The notes beneath the pieces are model-generated. The model saw only the letters and a program-made list of their open reading frames with translations, was not told where the DNA came from and did not search any database. Source: Streptomyces yatensis (GTDB taxonomy: Bacteria; Actinomycetota; Actinomycetes; Streptomycetales; Streptomycetaceae). From it: 64,000 bases of DNA. This document shows positions 42,131-51,675 of the stretch, piece by piece. Position numbers and translations under genes: made by a program. Every line of letters starts with the position of its first letter. The first letter of the stretch is position 1. The stretch is from NCBI RefSeq assembly GCF_018069625.1, contig NZ_CP072941.1:1860001-1924000 (forward strand). The letters are read 5' to 3'.

Positions 42131-44061
42131 TCAGCCCTTGTCGAACTCGGCGTCGATGACGTCCTCATCGCCCCCGCCTCCGCCGGCCCCGGCCCCGGCA
42201 TCCTGGGCGCCGCCCTCACCCGCACCCGCCCCGGCACCGGCACCGGCACCGGCGGCTCCGGCTCCGGTTGTCTCGTGGGCGGCCAGGCCCGCGTAGACCT
42301 GCTGGAGCTCGGAGGCCAGTGGCCTGGTCCTGTCGACCCCGGCCTCGTTCCTGACCGCCTCACGGGCATCGTTGACCAGCATCTCGGCACGCGACCGCTC
42401 ATGCGAGGGCACCGCATCACCCAGCTCAGCAAGACGCTTCTCCACCTGATAGGCGATGGCATCCAGCTCATTGCGCGCATCCACGGCCTCACGCAGCGCC
42501 TGGTCCTCACCCCGGTTCCGCTCCGCCTCCTGCACCATCCGCTCGACCTCACCACGGTCCAGGTTGCCGGTCTCGGTGATCTGGATGGACTGCTCCTTAC
42601 CCGTGTCCTGGTCGCGCGCGGTGACGTTCAAGATGCCATTCGCATCGATATCGAAGGTCACCTCGACCTGCGGCTCACCCCGCGGCGCCGGACGGATACC
42701 CGTCAGCTGGAAACGCCCGAGCACCCGGTTGTCCGCGGCCCGCTCACGCTCACCCTGCAAGATCACGATGTCCACCGCCTGCTGATTGTCCTCAGCCGTG
42801 GAAAACGTCTCCGTCCGCCGCACCGGAATCGTGGTATTCCGCTCAATGATCTTCGTCATCACCCCACCACGGGTCTCCACACCCAGCGACAACGGCGTCA
42901 CATCCAGCAGCAGCACATCCTTGACCTCACCCTTGAGCACCCCCGCCTGGATCGCGGCACCCAACGCCACGACCTCATCAGGGTTCACGCTCATATTGGG
43001 CTCCTTGCCCCCCGTCAACCGCCGCACCAGAGCCTGCACCGCCGGAATCCGGGTCGACCCACCGACCAGGATCACCTCGTCGATATCGCTCTCACCCGCC
43101 TTCGCATCCCCCATGGCCTGCTGCACCGGCCCCAGACAACGCTCCACCAGATCCGACGTGATCTGCTCGAACGTCGACCGCATCACCGTCTCCGTCAGAT
43201 GCTTCGGCCCGGAAGCATCCGCCGTGATGAACGGCAGACTCACCTGCGTCTGCGTCACCGAACTCAACTCGGTCTTCGCCTTCTCCGCAGCCTCGAACAA
43301 CCGCTGCAACGCCTGCGGATCCTGCCGCAGATCAATGCCGTTCTCCTGCTGGAACTTATCCGCCAGATGATCCACCAGCCGCCGGTCGAAATCATCACCG
43401 CCCAGATGACTGTCACCCGCCGTGGAACGGACCTCCACCACCCCGTCCCCCACATCCAGGATCGACACATCGAACGTGCCGCCCCCAGATCGAAGACCAG
43501 AACCGTCTCATGACCCTTCTTGTCCAGGCCATAAGCCAGCGCCGCCGCGGTCGGCTCATTGATGATCCGCAGCACCTTCAGACCCGCGATCTCACCGGCA
43601 TCCCTGGTCGCACTGCGCTGAGCGTCGTTGAAATACGCGGGCACCGTGATAACCGCCTCCGTCACCCGCTCACCCAGCTGCTTCCCCGCATCATCGGCCA
43701 GCTTGCGCAACACCTGCGCACTGATCTCCTCCGGCGAATACAGCTTCTCGCGCACCTTGAACCGGGCCAGACCCTGCTCATCCGGCACCACGTCATAAGC
43801 CACCGCCCTGGCCTCACCGGACACCTCGTCGTAATGCCGGCCGATGAACCGCTTCGCCGAATAGATAGTGCCCTTGGGATTGAGAATCGCCTGGCGCCGG
43901 GCCAGCTGCCCCACCAACCGTTCACCGGTATCGGTGAACGCCACCACCGACGGCGTGGTGCGGCTCCCCTCGGAATTCGGAACAACCGAGGACTCACCAC
44001 CCTCCCACACCGCGATCACCGAATTAGTGGTGCCCAGATCAATACCGACTGCCTTGGCCAT
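42131..44061 (-). pseudogene. dnaK: DnaK chaperone, interrupted by a one-base deletion
   Basis: Two overlapping frames together make a complete Hsp70. The first (44061 to about 43490) encodes [20 protein letters not shown] through VLVFDLG; the second resumes at [18 protein letters not shown] and runs to the stop at 42131 with an Ala/Gly-rich tail ending [10 protein letters not shown]. The break falls in a run of five C on the plus strand (43482-43486), where six are needed to read DLGGGTFD, the phosphate-2 loop. Restoring one base gives about 643 residues, normal for DnaK. It may be a sequencing artefact at a homopolymer or a true loss-of-function. Residues elsewhere are well conserved. Confidence 0.92.
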
Positions 44062-44126
44062 GGCAACTCCTTCCGGGACGGCCCCGGGCCGCAGTCAACG
44101 CCCGGTCGGCCGCGGGAGCGGGATCC

Positions 44127-44156
44127 GTAACAGGCCTCTACCACAAAGGGTGACAA
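44127..44156 (-). promoter_or_regulatory. Candidate promoter of the dnaK operon
   Basis: On the minus strand, TTGTCA (44156-44151) and TGTTAC (44132-44127) are separated by 18 bases, 66 bases before the dnaK start. They fit a housekeeping-sigma promoter moderately well. I looked for the HspR (HAIR) and CIRCE operators of heat-shock operons in this region and found neither. Confidence 0.3.
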
Positions 44157-44231
44157 ACCCTCCTATGACCGGTCCAGCGATCCGAGGACCAATCTCGACC
44201 CCCGAGTACACCCGTGGGACAGGGCGATCCC

Positions 44232-45392
44232 TCAGCGCGAGCCGTCCGGGTGCAGGACGACCTTGGTCCAGCCCTCGTCACGGCGGTCGAAGTGCTCATA
44301 GCCGCTCGGGGCCTCGTCCAGCCCGAGCTCATGGGAGACGACCCAGCTCGGCTCGGCCTTGCCCCCGGCGATCAGATCGCGCAGCATCCGGTTGTACCGC
44401 TTCACCGGCGCCTGGCCGGTGCCGACCCGCTGGCCCTTGAACCACAGCTTGCCGAAGTCGATCGGCACCTTGCCCTGGGCCTCGAGTTCACCCTGGGCAT
44501 CCTTCCCGCCCGGGTCCTCGGGGACGAACACGCCCACGACGCCGATCTCGCCGGTGAACCGCACACAGTCGATCAGGCCGTTCATGGTCAGGGAGGCGTC
44601 CTCGCGGCCTTGCGGGTCATGGGCCTGGTAACCCACGCACTCACAGCCGTTGTCGGCGCCGAGCCCCAGGGTGGCCGACTTGATGACGTCGGACGGATCC
44701 TGCTCGCGGGTGTCGATCGGGATGGCCCCGATCTCCTCGGCCTTTCGCAACCGGTCGCTGTGGAAGTCCACCGACCACACCCGGCCGGCGCCCCTGAGCA
44801 CCGCCGAATAGGCCGCCATCAGCCCGACCGGGCCCGCGCCGAAGATCACGGTCTGGTCCCCGGGCTTGACGCCGGCCATCTCGGTGGCGTGGTAGCCGGT
44901 GGGAAAGATGTCGGCCAGCATCACATAGTCCAGCTGGCGCTCCGCGGCGTCCTCACCGAGCCGCAGCGCGTTGAAGTCGCCGTATGGCACACGCAGATAC
45001 TCGGCCTGGCCGCCCTGGTACGGGCCCATGTCCGCGAAGCCGTACGCGGCTCCGGCCGCAGAGGGTTCCGGCTGCATGGTCAGGCAGTAGTTGGTCAGCC
45101 CGCGTTCGCACTGTTTGCAGAAGCCGCAGGCGACGTTGAACGGCAGTACCACGTACTGACCGACCTTGACCTTTCTGACCGCCGAACCGACCTCGACGAC
45201 CTTCCCCAGATTCTCGTGCCCAAAGGTGCGGCCCGGTTCGAACGAGGTGCGCCCTTCGTACATGTGGAGATCGGAGCCGCAGATGTTGGTGGTGGTGATC
45301 TGCACGATGATGTCGCAGGGATGCTCGATCTTCGCGTCCGGCACATCCTTGACCGTCACCGTCCGCGGTCCCTCGTATACAGCTGCTTTCAT
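44232..45392 (-). CDS. Zinc alcohol dehydrogenase, glutathione-independent formaldehyde dehydrogenase type
   Basis: A 386-residue medium-chain dehydrogenase. NICGSDLHMYEG carries the catalytic zinc cysteine, GHENLGKV the second ligand, CGFCKQCERGLTNYC the structural zinc loop, and VIFGAGPVGLMAAYSAVL the NAD site. The insertion pattern (GADNGCECVGYQAHD and PEDPGGKDAQGELEAQGKVP) is that of Pseudomonas-type formaldehyde dehydrogenase (FdhA), which dismutates or oxidises aldehydes with bound NAD. ATG 45392 follows GAGGAG. It detoxifies reactive aldehydes, consistent with the stress block. Confidence 0.92.
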   Translation of the reverse strand: MKAAVYEGPRTVTVKDVPDAKIEHPCDIIVQITTTNICGSDLHMYEGRTSFEPGRTFGHENLGKVVEVGSAVRKVKVGQYVVLPFNVACGFCKQCERGLTNYCLTMQPEPSAAGAAYGFADMGPYQGGQAEYLRVPYGDFNALRLGEDAAERQLDYVMLADIFPTGYHATEMAGVKPGDQTVIFGAGPVGLMAAYSAVLRGAGRVWSVDFHSDRLRKAEEIGAIPIDTREQDPSDVIKSATLGLGADNGCECVGYQAHDPQGREDASLTMNGLIDCVRFTGEIGVVGVFVPEDPGGKDAQGELEAQGKVPIDFGKLWFKGQRVGTGQAPVKRYNRMLRDLIAGGKAEPSWVVSHELGLDEAPSGYEHFDRRDEGWTKVVLHPDGSR

Positions 45393-45481
45393 GGTCACTC
45401 CTCAAATCGGAGGCTCCCCTTCCATTCGCAACGGTCTCACTCGTAACACCCGCCCGCGACCGGGGAGTTATTTGGCCCCGT

Positions 45482-47908
45482 TCAGTCCGTGGGGAGGTCC
45501 TGCTCGACCCAGATCGTCTTGCCGTCCGCGCCCTGCCGGGTGCCCCAGCGCGTCGCCAGCTGGGCGACCAGCATCAGGCCGCGGCCGCCCTCGTCGAAGA
45601 GCCGGGCCCGCCGCAGGTGGGGCGCCGTGTTGCTGGCGTCGGAGACCTCGCAGATGAGGCTGCGGTCGCGGATCAGCCGCAGCCGGATGGGCGGACGGCC
45701 GTAGCGGATCGCGTTGGTGACCAGTTCGCTGACGATCAGCTCGGTGGTGAAGACGGCCTCCTCCAGCCCCCAGGCGAGCAGTTGCCCGGTGGTGTTCCGG
45801 CGGGCCTCGGCGACGGCCGCCGCGTCCGCGGGAATGTCCCAGGTGGCGACCCGGTCGGAGGCGAGCGGCCGGGTGCGGGCGAGGAGCAGGACGATGTCGT
45901 CGTCGGGACGGACCGGCAGCAGGGCCCGCAGGACGTTGTCGCAGAGCGCCTCCAGGGACGGAGCGGGCCGGCTCAGGACCTCGCGCAGCGTCTCCAGCCC
46001 CTCGCCGATCTCGCGCTCGCGGCCGTCGATCAGACCGTTGGTGTACAGGGCCAGCAGACTGCCCTCGGGCAGCTCCGTGTCCATGACCTCGAAGGGCAGC
46101 CCGCCCAGCCCCAGGGGTGGGCCGGTGGCGGAACCGAGAAGATCGGCGGTGCCCTCCGGGCTGACCACCAGCGGTGCGGGGTGGCCGGCGGCGGCGATGG
46201 CGCAGTGGCGGGAGACCGGGTCGTAGACCGCGTACAGACAGGTGGCGCCCACGGCCCCGTCGCTCTCGCGGTTCTCGTCCGAAGACAGCCGGTCGACCAG
46301 ATCGTCGAGGTGGGCCAGCAGCTCACCGGGCGGCAGATCGATATCGGCCAGGGTACGCACGGCCATGCGCAGCCGCCCCATGGTGGCGGCCGCCTGGAGG
46401 CCGCGGCCCACCACGTCGCCGACCACCAGGGCCGCGCGGGCGCCGGACAGCGGAATCGCGTCGAACCAGTCGCCGCCCACCCCGGCCCAGGCGCCCGCGG
46501 GCAGATAGCGCGAGGCGATCTCCAGCGCCGTCAGCTCGGGCAGCCGCTGCGGCAGCAGGCTGTGCTGCAGGGTTTCGGCCGTCCTGCGTTCCCGCAGGTA
46601 GCGGCGGGCGTTGTCGACACAGACGGCCGCCCGGGCGGTGAGCTCCTCGGCCAGCATCGTGTCGTCCTCGGTGAAAGGCGCGGGTGTCCGGTGGCGGGCG
46701 AAGAAGGCCGCACCGAGGGTGACCCCTCGGGCGCGCATCGGTGCCACGATCACCGCATGTATTCCGTTCTCACGCATACGGGCGGCCCGGACGGGGTCCT
46801 TGGCCTCCCAACTCGCCAGCAGGGACTCCGTCACCTCGTATCGCGCGGCCCGGCCCTCCATCAGGCACGCCGCCGTGGAGGAGTACCGGGGATACGTGGC
46901 CAGACCCCCGATGTCGACCACCGCCTCCGGGGCGCCCTCGAGGACGGACCGGTGGGCCGCGCGCCGCAGGGTGATGGGCGCACGCAGCGGCCCCGCCGGG
47001 GGCTCGTCGCCCCAGTGGAGGAAGGTGAGCAGATCGACGCTGGCGAAGTCGGCGAACCGGGGGACCGCCACCTCGGCCAGCTCCCGGGCGATCCGGTCCA
47101 GGTCCAGAGTGCTGCCCAGCCGCGCGCCCGCCTCGCTGAGCAGCAGCAGCCGCTGCCGGGCCTCCTTCTCGGCGGTGGTGTCGCGCGCCGCGAAGCACAC
47201 GCCCTGGTGCCTGCCGGTCCGGTCGACCAGCGGGGCCAGGGAGACCGACCAGGCGTGCTCATGGCTCTCGCCCGGCCCCCGCAGGTGCGTCTCCAGCTCG
47301 AGCCGCTCGCCGCTCTCCAGCACCCGCCGCATGGCCCGCTCGACCCGCTCGGTCTCCCCGTGGGGGATCAGCTCCGTCAGCCGCAGCCCGCGCATCTGGT
47401 CCTCGCCGCGACCGGTGGCGGCCTCCGTGTCGGCGTTCGCCGACACCAGGCGCAGCTCCGTGTCGAAGACCGCCAGGACGCATGGGCACTGGGCGAACGC
47501 GCGGTCCACCGGTACGCCCGGCTCCTGGGGCAGCGACTCCCGGGGCGCGGCGCAGACCAGCAGCCAACCCGCGGATCCACCGTCCACCGGGCCGCGGTGC
47601 GCCAGCAGCTCGACCTCCACCCGGTGGCCGTCCCGGTGGCACAGCGCGACCCGTCCGCTCCAACGCGCCCGGTCGGCCAGACACGGCCCGACGCCCTCGC
47701 CGGCGTTCCCGGCGGTCTTCTTCTCGGCGCGCAGCTCGGCCGCCGCCCGTCCAACGACGTCCTCGGCGCGGTAGCCCAGCAGCCGCCGCGCGCCCTCGCT
47801 CCACCCGGTCACCACGCCGTGCTCGTCGACCGTGGCCGTGGCCAGGCCGAGGTCCCTGGGCGGGGGGTTCGGCCCGGCTCGGGGGTCGGTGGGGTCGGGG
47901 GGTGTCAT
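45482..47908 (-). CDS. SpoIIE-family phosphatase with PAS, GAF and kinase-like domains
   Basis: An 808-residue multidomain regulator. Two PAS-type domains lie at about residues 20-115 and 135-245 (GVVTGWSEGARRLLGY; FDTELRLVSANADTEAATGR). A GAF domain spans 260-425, the PP2C-type SpoIIE phosphatase 440-660 (AGVGGDWFDAIPLSGARAAL, VVGDVVGRGL, DDIVLLLAR), and the C-terminus is an anti-sigma-type HATPase (SELVTNAIRYGRPPIRLRLI, FDEGGRGLMLVAQLA). Such proteins switch anti-sigma-factor antagonists in response to signals; streptomycetes carry many. It is 19 bases downstream of a second SpoIIE phosphatase. Confidence 0.93.
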   Translation of the reverse strand: MTPPDPTDPRAGPNPPPRDLGLATATVDEHGVVTGWSEGARRLLGYRAEDVVGRAAAELRAEKKTAGNAGEGVGPCLADRARWSGRVALCHRDGHRVEVELLAHRGPVDGGSAGWLLVCAAPRESLPQEPGVPVDRAFAQCPCVLAVFDTELRLVSANADTEAATGRGEDQMRGLRLTELIPHGETERVERAMRRVLESGERLELETHLRGPGESHEHAWSVSLAPLVDRTGRHQGVCFAARDTTAEKEARQRLLLLSEAGARLGSTLDLDRIARELAEVAVPRFADFASVDLLTFLHWGDEPPAGPLRAPITLRRAAHRSVLEGAPEAVVDIGGLATYPRYSSTAACLMEGRAARYEVTESLLASWEAKDPVRAARMRENGIHAVIVAPMRARGVTLGAAFFARHRTPAPFTEDDTMLAEELTARAAVCVDNARRYLRERRTAETLQHSLLPQRLPELTALEIASRYLPAGAWAGVGGDWFDAIPLSGARAALVVGDVVGRGLQAAATMGRLRMAVRTLADIDLPPGELLAHLDDLVDRLSSDENRESDGAVGATCLYAVYDPVSRHCAIAAAGHPAPLVVSPEGTADLLGSATGPPLGLGGLPFEVMDTELPEGSLLALYTNGLIDGREREIGEGLETLREVLSRPAPSLEALCDNVLRALLPVRPDDDIVLLLARTRPLASDRVATWDIPADAAAVAEARRNTTGQLLAWGLEEAVFTTELIVSELVTNAIRYGRPPIRLRLIRDRSLICEVSDASNTAPHLRRARLFDEGGRGLMLVAQLATRWGTRQGADGKTIWVEQDLPTD

Positions 47909-47927
47909 CGGACATCGTCCCGGCGGC

Positions 47928-49142
47928 TCAGGGATCCGGTGGATGCCACTCGATCATCAAAATCGTGGCGTCGTCGCTGAGCTCACTGTGCCGGTGATCG
48001 AGGATGGCGTGGATGAGCAGCCGGAGCACCTCGGGGGCGTTCTGCCCGGCGGCCGTCGAGCGGATGATGTGGTCGGCGAAGCGCTCCAGGCCGAACTGCT
48101 CACCTCCCTCGTCCCGCGACTCCACGACCCCGTCGGTGTAGAGCAGGATCCGGTCGCCGGGCTCCAGAACCGTCTCATGGACCTGCCGGGGAGCGTCCGA
48201 CAGCCGCCCAGGCAGCCCCAGCGGGGGCTCGAAGGCGCGCTCCAGTTCCTTGTCCAGCAGCCGCTGGCGGCGGATGACCAGCGGGGTGGGATGGCCGCAG
48301 TTGGACCAGCGCAGCGCCCCGCTCGGCATGTGCAGCCGGAGGAAGACGCCCGTGCAGAACTGGTCCGGAAGCCATTTGGCCAGCGCCTCGTCCACGGTGG
48401 CGACGAGAGCTCCCAGGTCGGCGCCGGTGCGCCGGGCGTTGCGGCTGCCCGCCATCGCCACGGAGGTGGTCAGCCCGGACGCCAGATCGTGGCCCATGGC
48501 GTCGAGGATCGTCGCGTGCAGCACGTCCTCGGTGAACGAATGGTCGAAGGCATCGCCACCCAGCTCGTACGCGGGCTCCACGACGGCCGTCGAGACCACC
48601 CGGCCGGTGCCGATCGAACGCGGCGGGAGGAAGGCCCGCACCATCTCGGTGGGCAGCTCCATGGCCCGGGTCCGGATGCGCTGCGCGAAGGTGTCGATAT
48701 ACGTCCGCTTGGACGTGATGACCAGAGCCAGGAGCGAGGCCAGCGTCCGGCAGCGCCAGAGCGTGAGCCCGTCCAGGGAGCCCATCCGCAGCTGCAGCAC
48801 GCCCAGCCGCTCCGCGCCGTTCACCAGCGGCAGCCAGACGGACAACCCGCCCGCGTTCTCGTCCTCGACCCGCACCGAATCGGTGCGGAAGGCGAATCCG
48901 GCCAGGGAGTGGTCGAGCTCCAAGCGCGGCTCGTCCTCGTCGAGCGGCATCAGCAGCCGCTGCTGGAGGTCGATCAGGTAGATCACCGCGCGGCCCATGC
49001 CCATGGTCTCGGCGTAGCGGTCCAGGGCCACCGGGAGCTCCGCGGGTGATGCCTTGTGGGACGCCCGGAGCAGCTCGTCCAGCGACTGCTCAGCAGTCTC
49101 GGCCGAGGTCGACACGCTCGCGTCCACCATGCGGTCCACCAT
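47928..49142 (-). CDS. SpoIIE-family phosphatase with N-terminal GAF-like domain
   Basis: A 404-residue PP2C-like phosphatase. Residues 25-165 look GAF-like (GMGRAVIYLIDLQQRLLMPL, LSVWLPLVNGAERLGVLQLR). The catalytic part has YELGGDAFDHSFTEDVLHAT, ILDAMGHDLASGL, YTDGVVESRDEGGEQFGL and the closing DDATILMIEW, with the acidic metal ligands. It lacks the kinase-like C-terminal domain of its neighbour. ATG 49142 is the first start in the conserved frame; 49130 is equally likely. The two phosphatases are same-strand and 19 bases apart, so probably co-expressed. Confidence 0.9.
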   Translation of the reverse strand: MVDRMVDASVSTSAETAEQSLDELLRASHKASPAELPVALDRYAETMGMGRAVIYLIDLQQRLLMPLDEDEPRLELDHSLAGFAFRTDSVRVEDENAGGLSVWLPLVNGAERLGVLQLRMGSLDGLTLWRCRTLASLLALVITSKRTYIDTFAQRIRTRAMELPTEMVRAFLPPRSIGTGRVVSTAVVEPAYELGGDAFDHSFTEDVLHATILDAMGHDLASGLTTSVAMAGSRNARRTGADLGALVATVDEALAKWLPDQFCTGVFLRLHMPSGALRWSNCGHPTPLVIRRQRLLDKELERAFEPPLGLPGRLSDAPRQVHETVLEPGDRILLYTDGVVESRDEGGEQFGLERFADHIIRSTAAGQNAPEVLRLLIHAILDHRHSELSDDATILMIEWHPPDP

Positions 49143-49220
49143 ACGGCGGCGGACCGCCCGGCGCCCTGGGGACGGCGGCCGGCTCGCGCACGGCCGCCTC
49201 CGGCTTCGGCGACCCCGCCG

Positions 49221-49388
49221 AAGCTGAACACCATCAAGACCACCACCATCAGCGACGGTCGGGGCCGTCCGCTGTGGCCGGGCACGGACCGGCCGGGTCG
49301 CATGCACGACCGGACCGCGATGCGCGCCGAGGGCATCGCCGAGCGGTTCCGGCTCCGCCCGAAGGTGGGGCCGAGGTCGACGAGGGCT
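49221..49388 (+). mobile_element. Transposase remnant (IS5-like DDE family)
   Basis: The frame reads KLNTIKTTTISDGRGRPLWP, then PGRMHDRTAMRAEGIAERFR. This is the central part of DDE transposases of streptomycete IS5/IS1647-like elements, which continue with a conserved AEVDEGYRG acid motif. That motif appears here as AEVDEG only after a frame change near 49370 and then meets a stop. No inverted repeats or flanking duplication were seen, and both ends of the gene are missing. The whole space 49143-49523 otherwise shows nothing. Confidence 0.7.
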
Positions 49389-49523
49389 GAACCTGACCTA
49401 TCGGCAGGTCAGGATCGTGGGTAGGCCGGTCCTGCCGTACACAAGGCGCATGAGTGAGGAGGCGACGTCCACCACCCGGGACAGATCGTGCCGGAGTCCG
49501 GATCTACGCGTGCGACCGCGGCC

Positions 49524-50675
49524 CTAAGAGGGTGCGGTGCCGGACTCGGCCTCTTTGCGTCTGCGTTCCGCCTGCTCGCGGCGCAGCCTCTCCCGTTTGC
49601 CGTAGGCGGCGCGGCGGACCGCTTCGTCGCTTTCGAACTCCGAGCCGAGCGCTCCGCCGACGATGGCCGCCGAGCTCGCCAGCCACGCCAGGCGCGCGTA
49701 GTCGCCGAATCCCACCGGGCGCTTCAGCTGATTGGCCAGCACTCCGCTCTCGATGAGGAACGATGCCACCGCGAAGTCCACGACGAAGAGCCCGAGGAGG
49801 CCGCCCAGGACGCCCAGGGACAGGGTCACCACCGTGGAGGCGTTGTACAGCGCGGCCTTCTCCCGGTCCTGGCGGGATGGGGAGTCGGGGCGCTCCCACA
49901 GATGCCGGTGGACGATGAGCCAGGCCACCATGGTCGCCGTGGAGAAGACCGACACCACCGCGAGCCGCTCGGCCGCGATCGCGGTGGACACGTTCCAGAG
50001 GGTTCCGTTGACGAGTACGACGGCGCTGGTGGCCAGGGCGGCGGCGAGCGCCTTCGCCAGGGCGGGGATCAGCCGCCAGGGGGTGTTGGCCCGCACCATG
50101 CCCAGCAGCAGGCGCAGCCGCCCCCGCGCGGCGGATCCCACGATCCGTAGATCGATGAGGTCCTCGTCCGCCACCGCGCGCTTCAGCGGGGCGGTCCGCT
50201 CCGGGACCACGGGGCCCGTATCCACCCGCATCAGATCCCTCACCAGCCGGACGATCGAGCGGCGCAGCCGCCGTCGCAGGAAGATCCCGCCGAGCGCGGG
50301 CATGGACACCAGGGCCACCCGGTCCGCTGTGTCCGCATCGACCGCCAGTGGCCTGCCGTCGCCGTACAGGGGGAGGTCGGTGAGGCAGATGGCGATGTCC
50401 CAGGAAGCGCGGATCTTCCGCTCCCGCGTCACATCGAGGATGCTCGCGCTGTCGAGCAGGGCGGCGGGCGTGGGATCGCGGACGACCTGCACGGACCACA
50501 TGACGTTCGGGTCGATCTGCTCGGAGAGCAGTCCGGGCAGGTCCTCGGCCAGCTCCTCCGCCAGCTCCACGGGGGCGTCCGGATCGGCGACGAGGCCCAC
50601 CGTCACCTGCGGTGGCGACTCACCCCCGGAGTCGTGAGTTGGCTGGCTCACCCGTCCCGCCTTCCGCGATGTCAT
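49524..50675 (-). CDS. Actinobacterial membrane protein of unknown function
   Basis: A 383-residue protein with a soluble N-terminal half (about residues 20-170), starting VTVGLVADPDAPVELAEELA and containing WDIAICLTDLPLYGDGRPL, and a membrane half with about four hydrophobic segments ([74 protein letters not shown]). A highly charged tail follows (KRERLRREQAERRRKEAE). It is widespread in actinobacteria, sometimes mis-annotated as a folate dehydrogenase, without known function. No signal peptide. Confidence 0.8.
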   Translation of the reverse strand: MTSRKAGRVSQPTHDSGGESPPQVTVGLVADPDAPVELAEELAEDLPGLLSEQIDPNVMWSVQVVRDPTPAALLDSASILDVTRERKIRASWDIAICLTDLPLYGDGRPLAVDADTADRVALVSMPALGGIFLRRRLRRSIVRLVRDLMRVDTGPVVPERTAPLKRAVADEDLIDLRIVGSAARGRLRLLLGMVRANTPWRLIPALAKALAAALATSAVVLVNGTLWNVSTAIAAERLAVVSVFSTATMVAWLIVHRHLWERPDSPSRQDREKAALYNASTVVTLSLGVLGGLLGLFVVDFAVASFLIESGVLANQLKRPVGFGDYARLAWLASSAAIVGGALGSEFESDEAVRRAAYGKRERLRREQAERRRKEAESGTAPS

Positions 50676-51074
50676 GGCCCGGCCCGCGCCGCCTCACGGT
50701 AACGGGACGTCCCCGCGGTGGCGCGGCGACACGGCGCTTCTCCCACGGTTCGGCGTCGAACCATCCGATCCGCCCCCGGAGGAGCAGATCGACGGCATCC
50801 GGTGCGGCCGCCCGCGGCACAGTCCAGGACGGTCCGCACCGGCTCGCTTTCCCGGTCAGGAGCACCAGCAGGTCCGCTCGTCCGTCGCGGTAGGTGAGAC
50901 GCGCTGCTGATCGGGGCCCTGCTGCTCTACCTCGGGGTGATGGTCGCCCAGCCGGTCGGCCGGCCGTACGACGTCGTACGGCCGGCCGACCGGAGCGTCA
51001 GCGCGCGGCGGGGCGGGCAGGCGCTCCGGCCCCGCCGCGCCGTGGTGACCTTCGTGTGCGCGTGCGGGAGCAGC
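50676..51074. other. Intergenic region with possible coding relics
   Basis: About 400 bases. On the minus strand, about 50720-50865, a coding-biased frame reads VDLLLRGRIGWFDAEPWEK; on the plus strand, about 50908-50945, a short hydrophobic stretch reads LLIGALLLYLGVMVAQP. Neither has a start with ribosome site nor a recognised family; they may be gene relics. The region also contains the 42-bp palindrome at 50952-50993. Confidence 0.35.
50952..50993. terminator. 42-bp perfect palindrome
   Basis: The first 21 bases (CCGGTCGGCCGGCCGTACGAC) written in two parts, CCGGTCGGCCG and GCCGTACGAC, are followed exactly by their reverse complement, with no loop. It lies 82 bases beyond the stop of the minus-strand VOC gene and would fold into a very stable hairpin in RNA from either strand. 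Position suggests a bidirectional terminator; a protein-binding site or cruciform is also possible. Confidence 0.7.
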
Positions 51075-51482
51075 TCAGCTCTGGACAGCCGACGGGTCCA
51101 TCCACACCACCTCCCAGGTGTGGCCATCGGGGTCCTGGAAGGACCGGCCGTACATGAAGCCGTGGTCCTGGGGTTCTCCCGCGGGCGCGCCGCCCGCGGC
51201 CAGTGCCTTGTCCACCAGCTCGTCGACCTTCGCGCGGCTCTCCGCGCTCAGGCACAGAAGCACCTCCGAGGTCTTGGTGGAGTCCGCGATCTCCTTGTTG
51301 GTGAAGTCCTGGTAACGCTGTCTGGTGAGCAGCATGGCGACGATCGTCTCGCTGATGACCACCGACGCGCAGTCATCCGTGGTGAATTGCGGGTTGATCG
51401 AGTAGCCGAGCTCGGTGAAGAACTTCTTCGAGGTCTCCAGGTCGTTCGTCGCGAGGTTTACGAAGATCATCTGCTGGTACAC
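51075..51482 (-). CDS. VOC-superfamily protein (glyoxalase/bleomycin-resistance fold)
   Basis: A 135-residue protein of the vicinal oxygen chelate fold, close to the PhnB/YetH-like group: MIFVNLATNDLETSKKFFTE opens the first beta-alpha-beta unit and QDPDGHTWEVVWMDPSA ends the second, with the usual terminal E. Members include dioxygenases, glyoxalases and antibiotic-binding proteins; no assignment within the superfamily is possible. It stands alone with a start at 51482 and may be served by the 42-bp palindrome as terminator. Confidence 0.9.
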   Translation of the reverse strand: MYQQMIFVNLATNDLETSKKFFTELGYSINPQFTTDDCASVVISETIVAMLLTRQRYQDFTNKEIADSTKTSEVLLCLSAESRAKVDELVDKALAAGGAPAGEPQDHGFMYGRSFQDPDGHTWEVVWMDPSAVQS

Positions 51483-51675
51483 GCGCCGTCTCCTTCGTCT
51501 GTCGGCCCTTCACAGAGATGGACCGCGCTGCCCCACGGAACTCATCGCTCGCCGAGAGGAATCTCCGAGAGGTTCTCAGGGACGCGATGGCGGCGGCGCA
51601 CGGGAGACGTGGCCCGGCCGGAGCCGACCCCCACCGGGGTGGTCGCCAACCTCCACGCCGACTGTCCAGCCCCGC

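Noticed and set aside
44062-44231. HspR (HAIR) or CIRCE operator before dnaK
   Set aside because: No CTTGAGT-N7-ACTCAAG-like or CIRCE-like repeat is present in this region.
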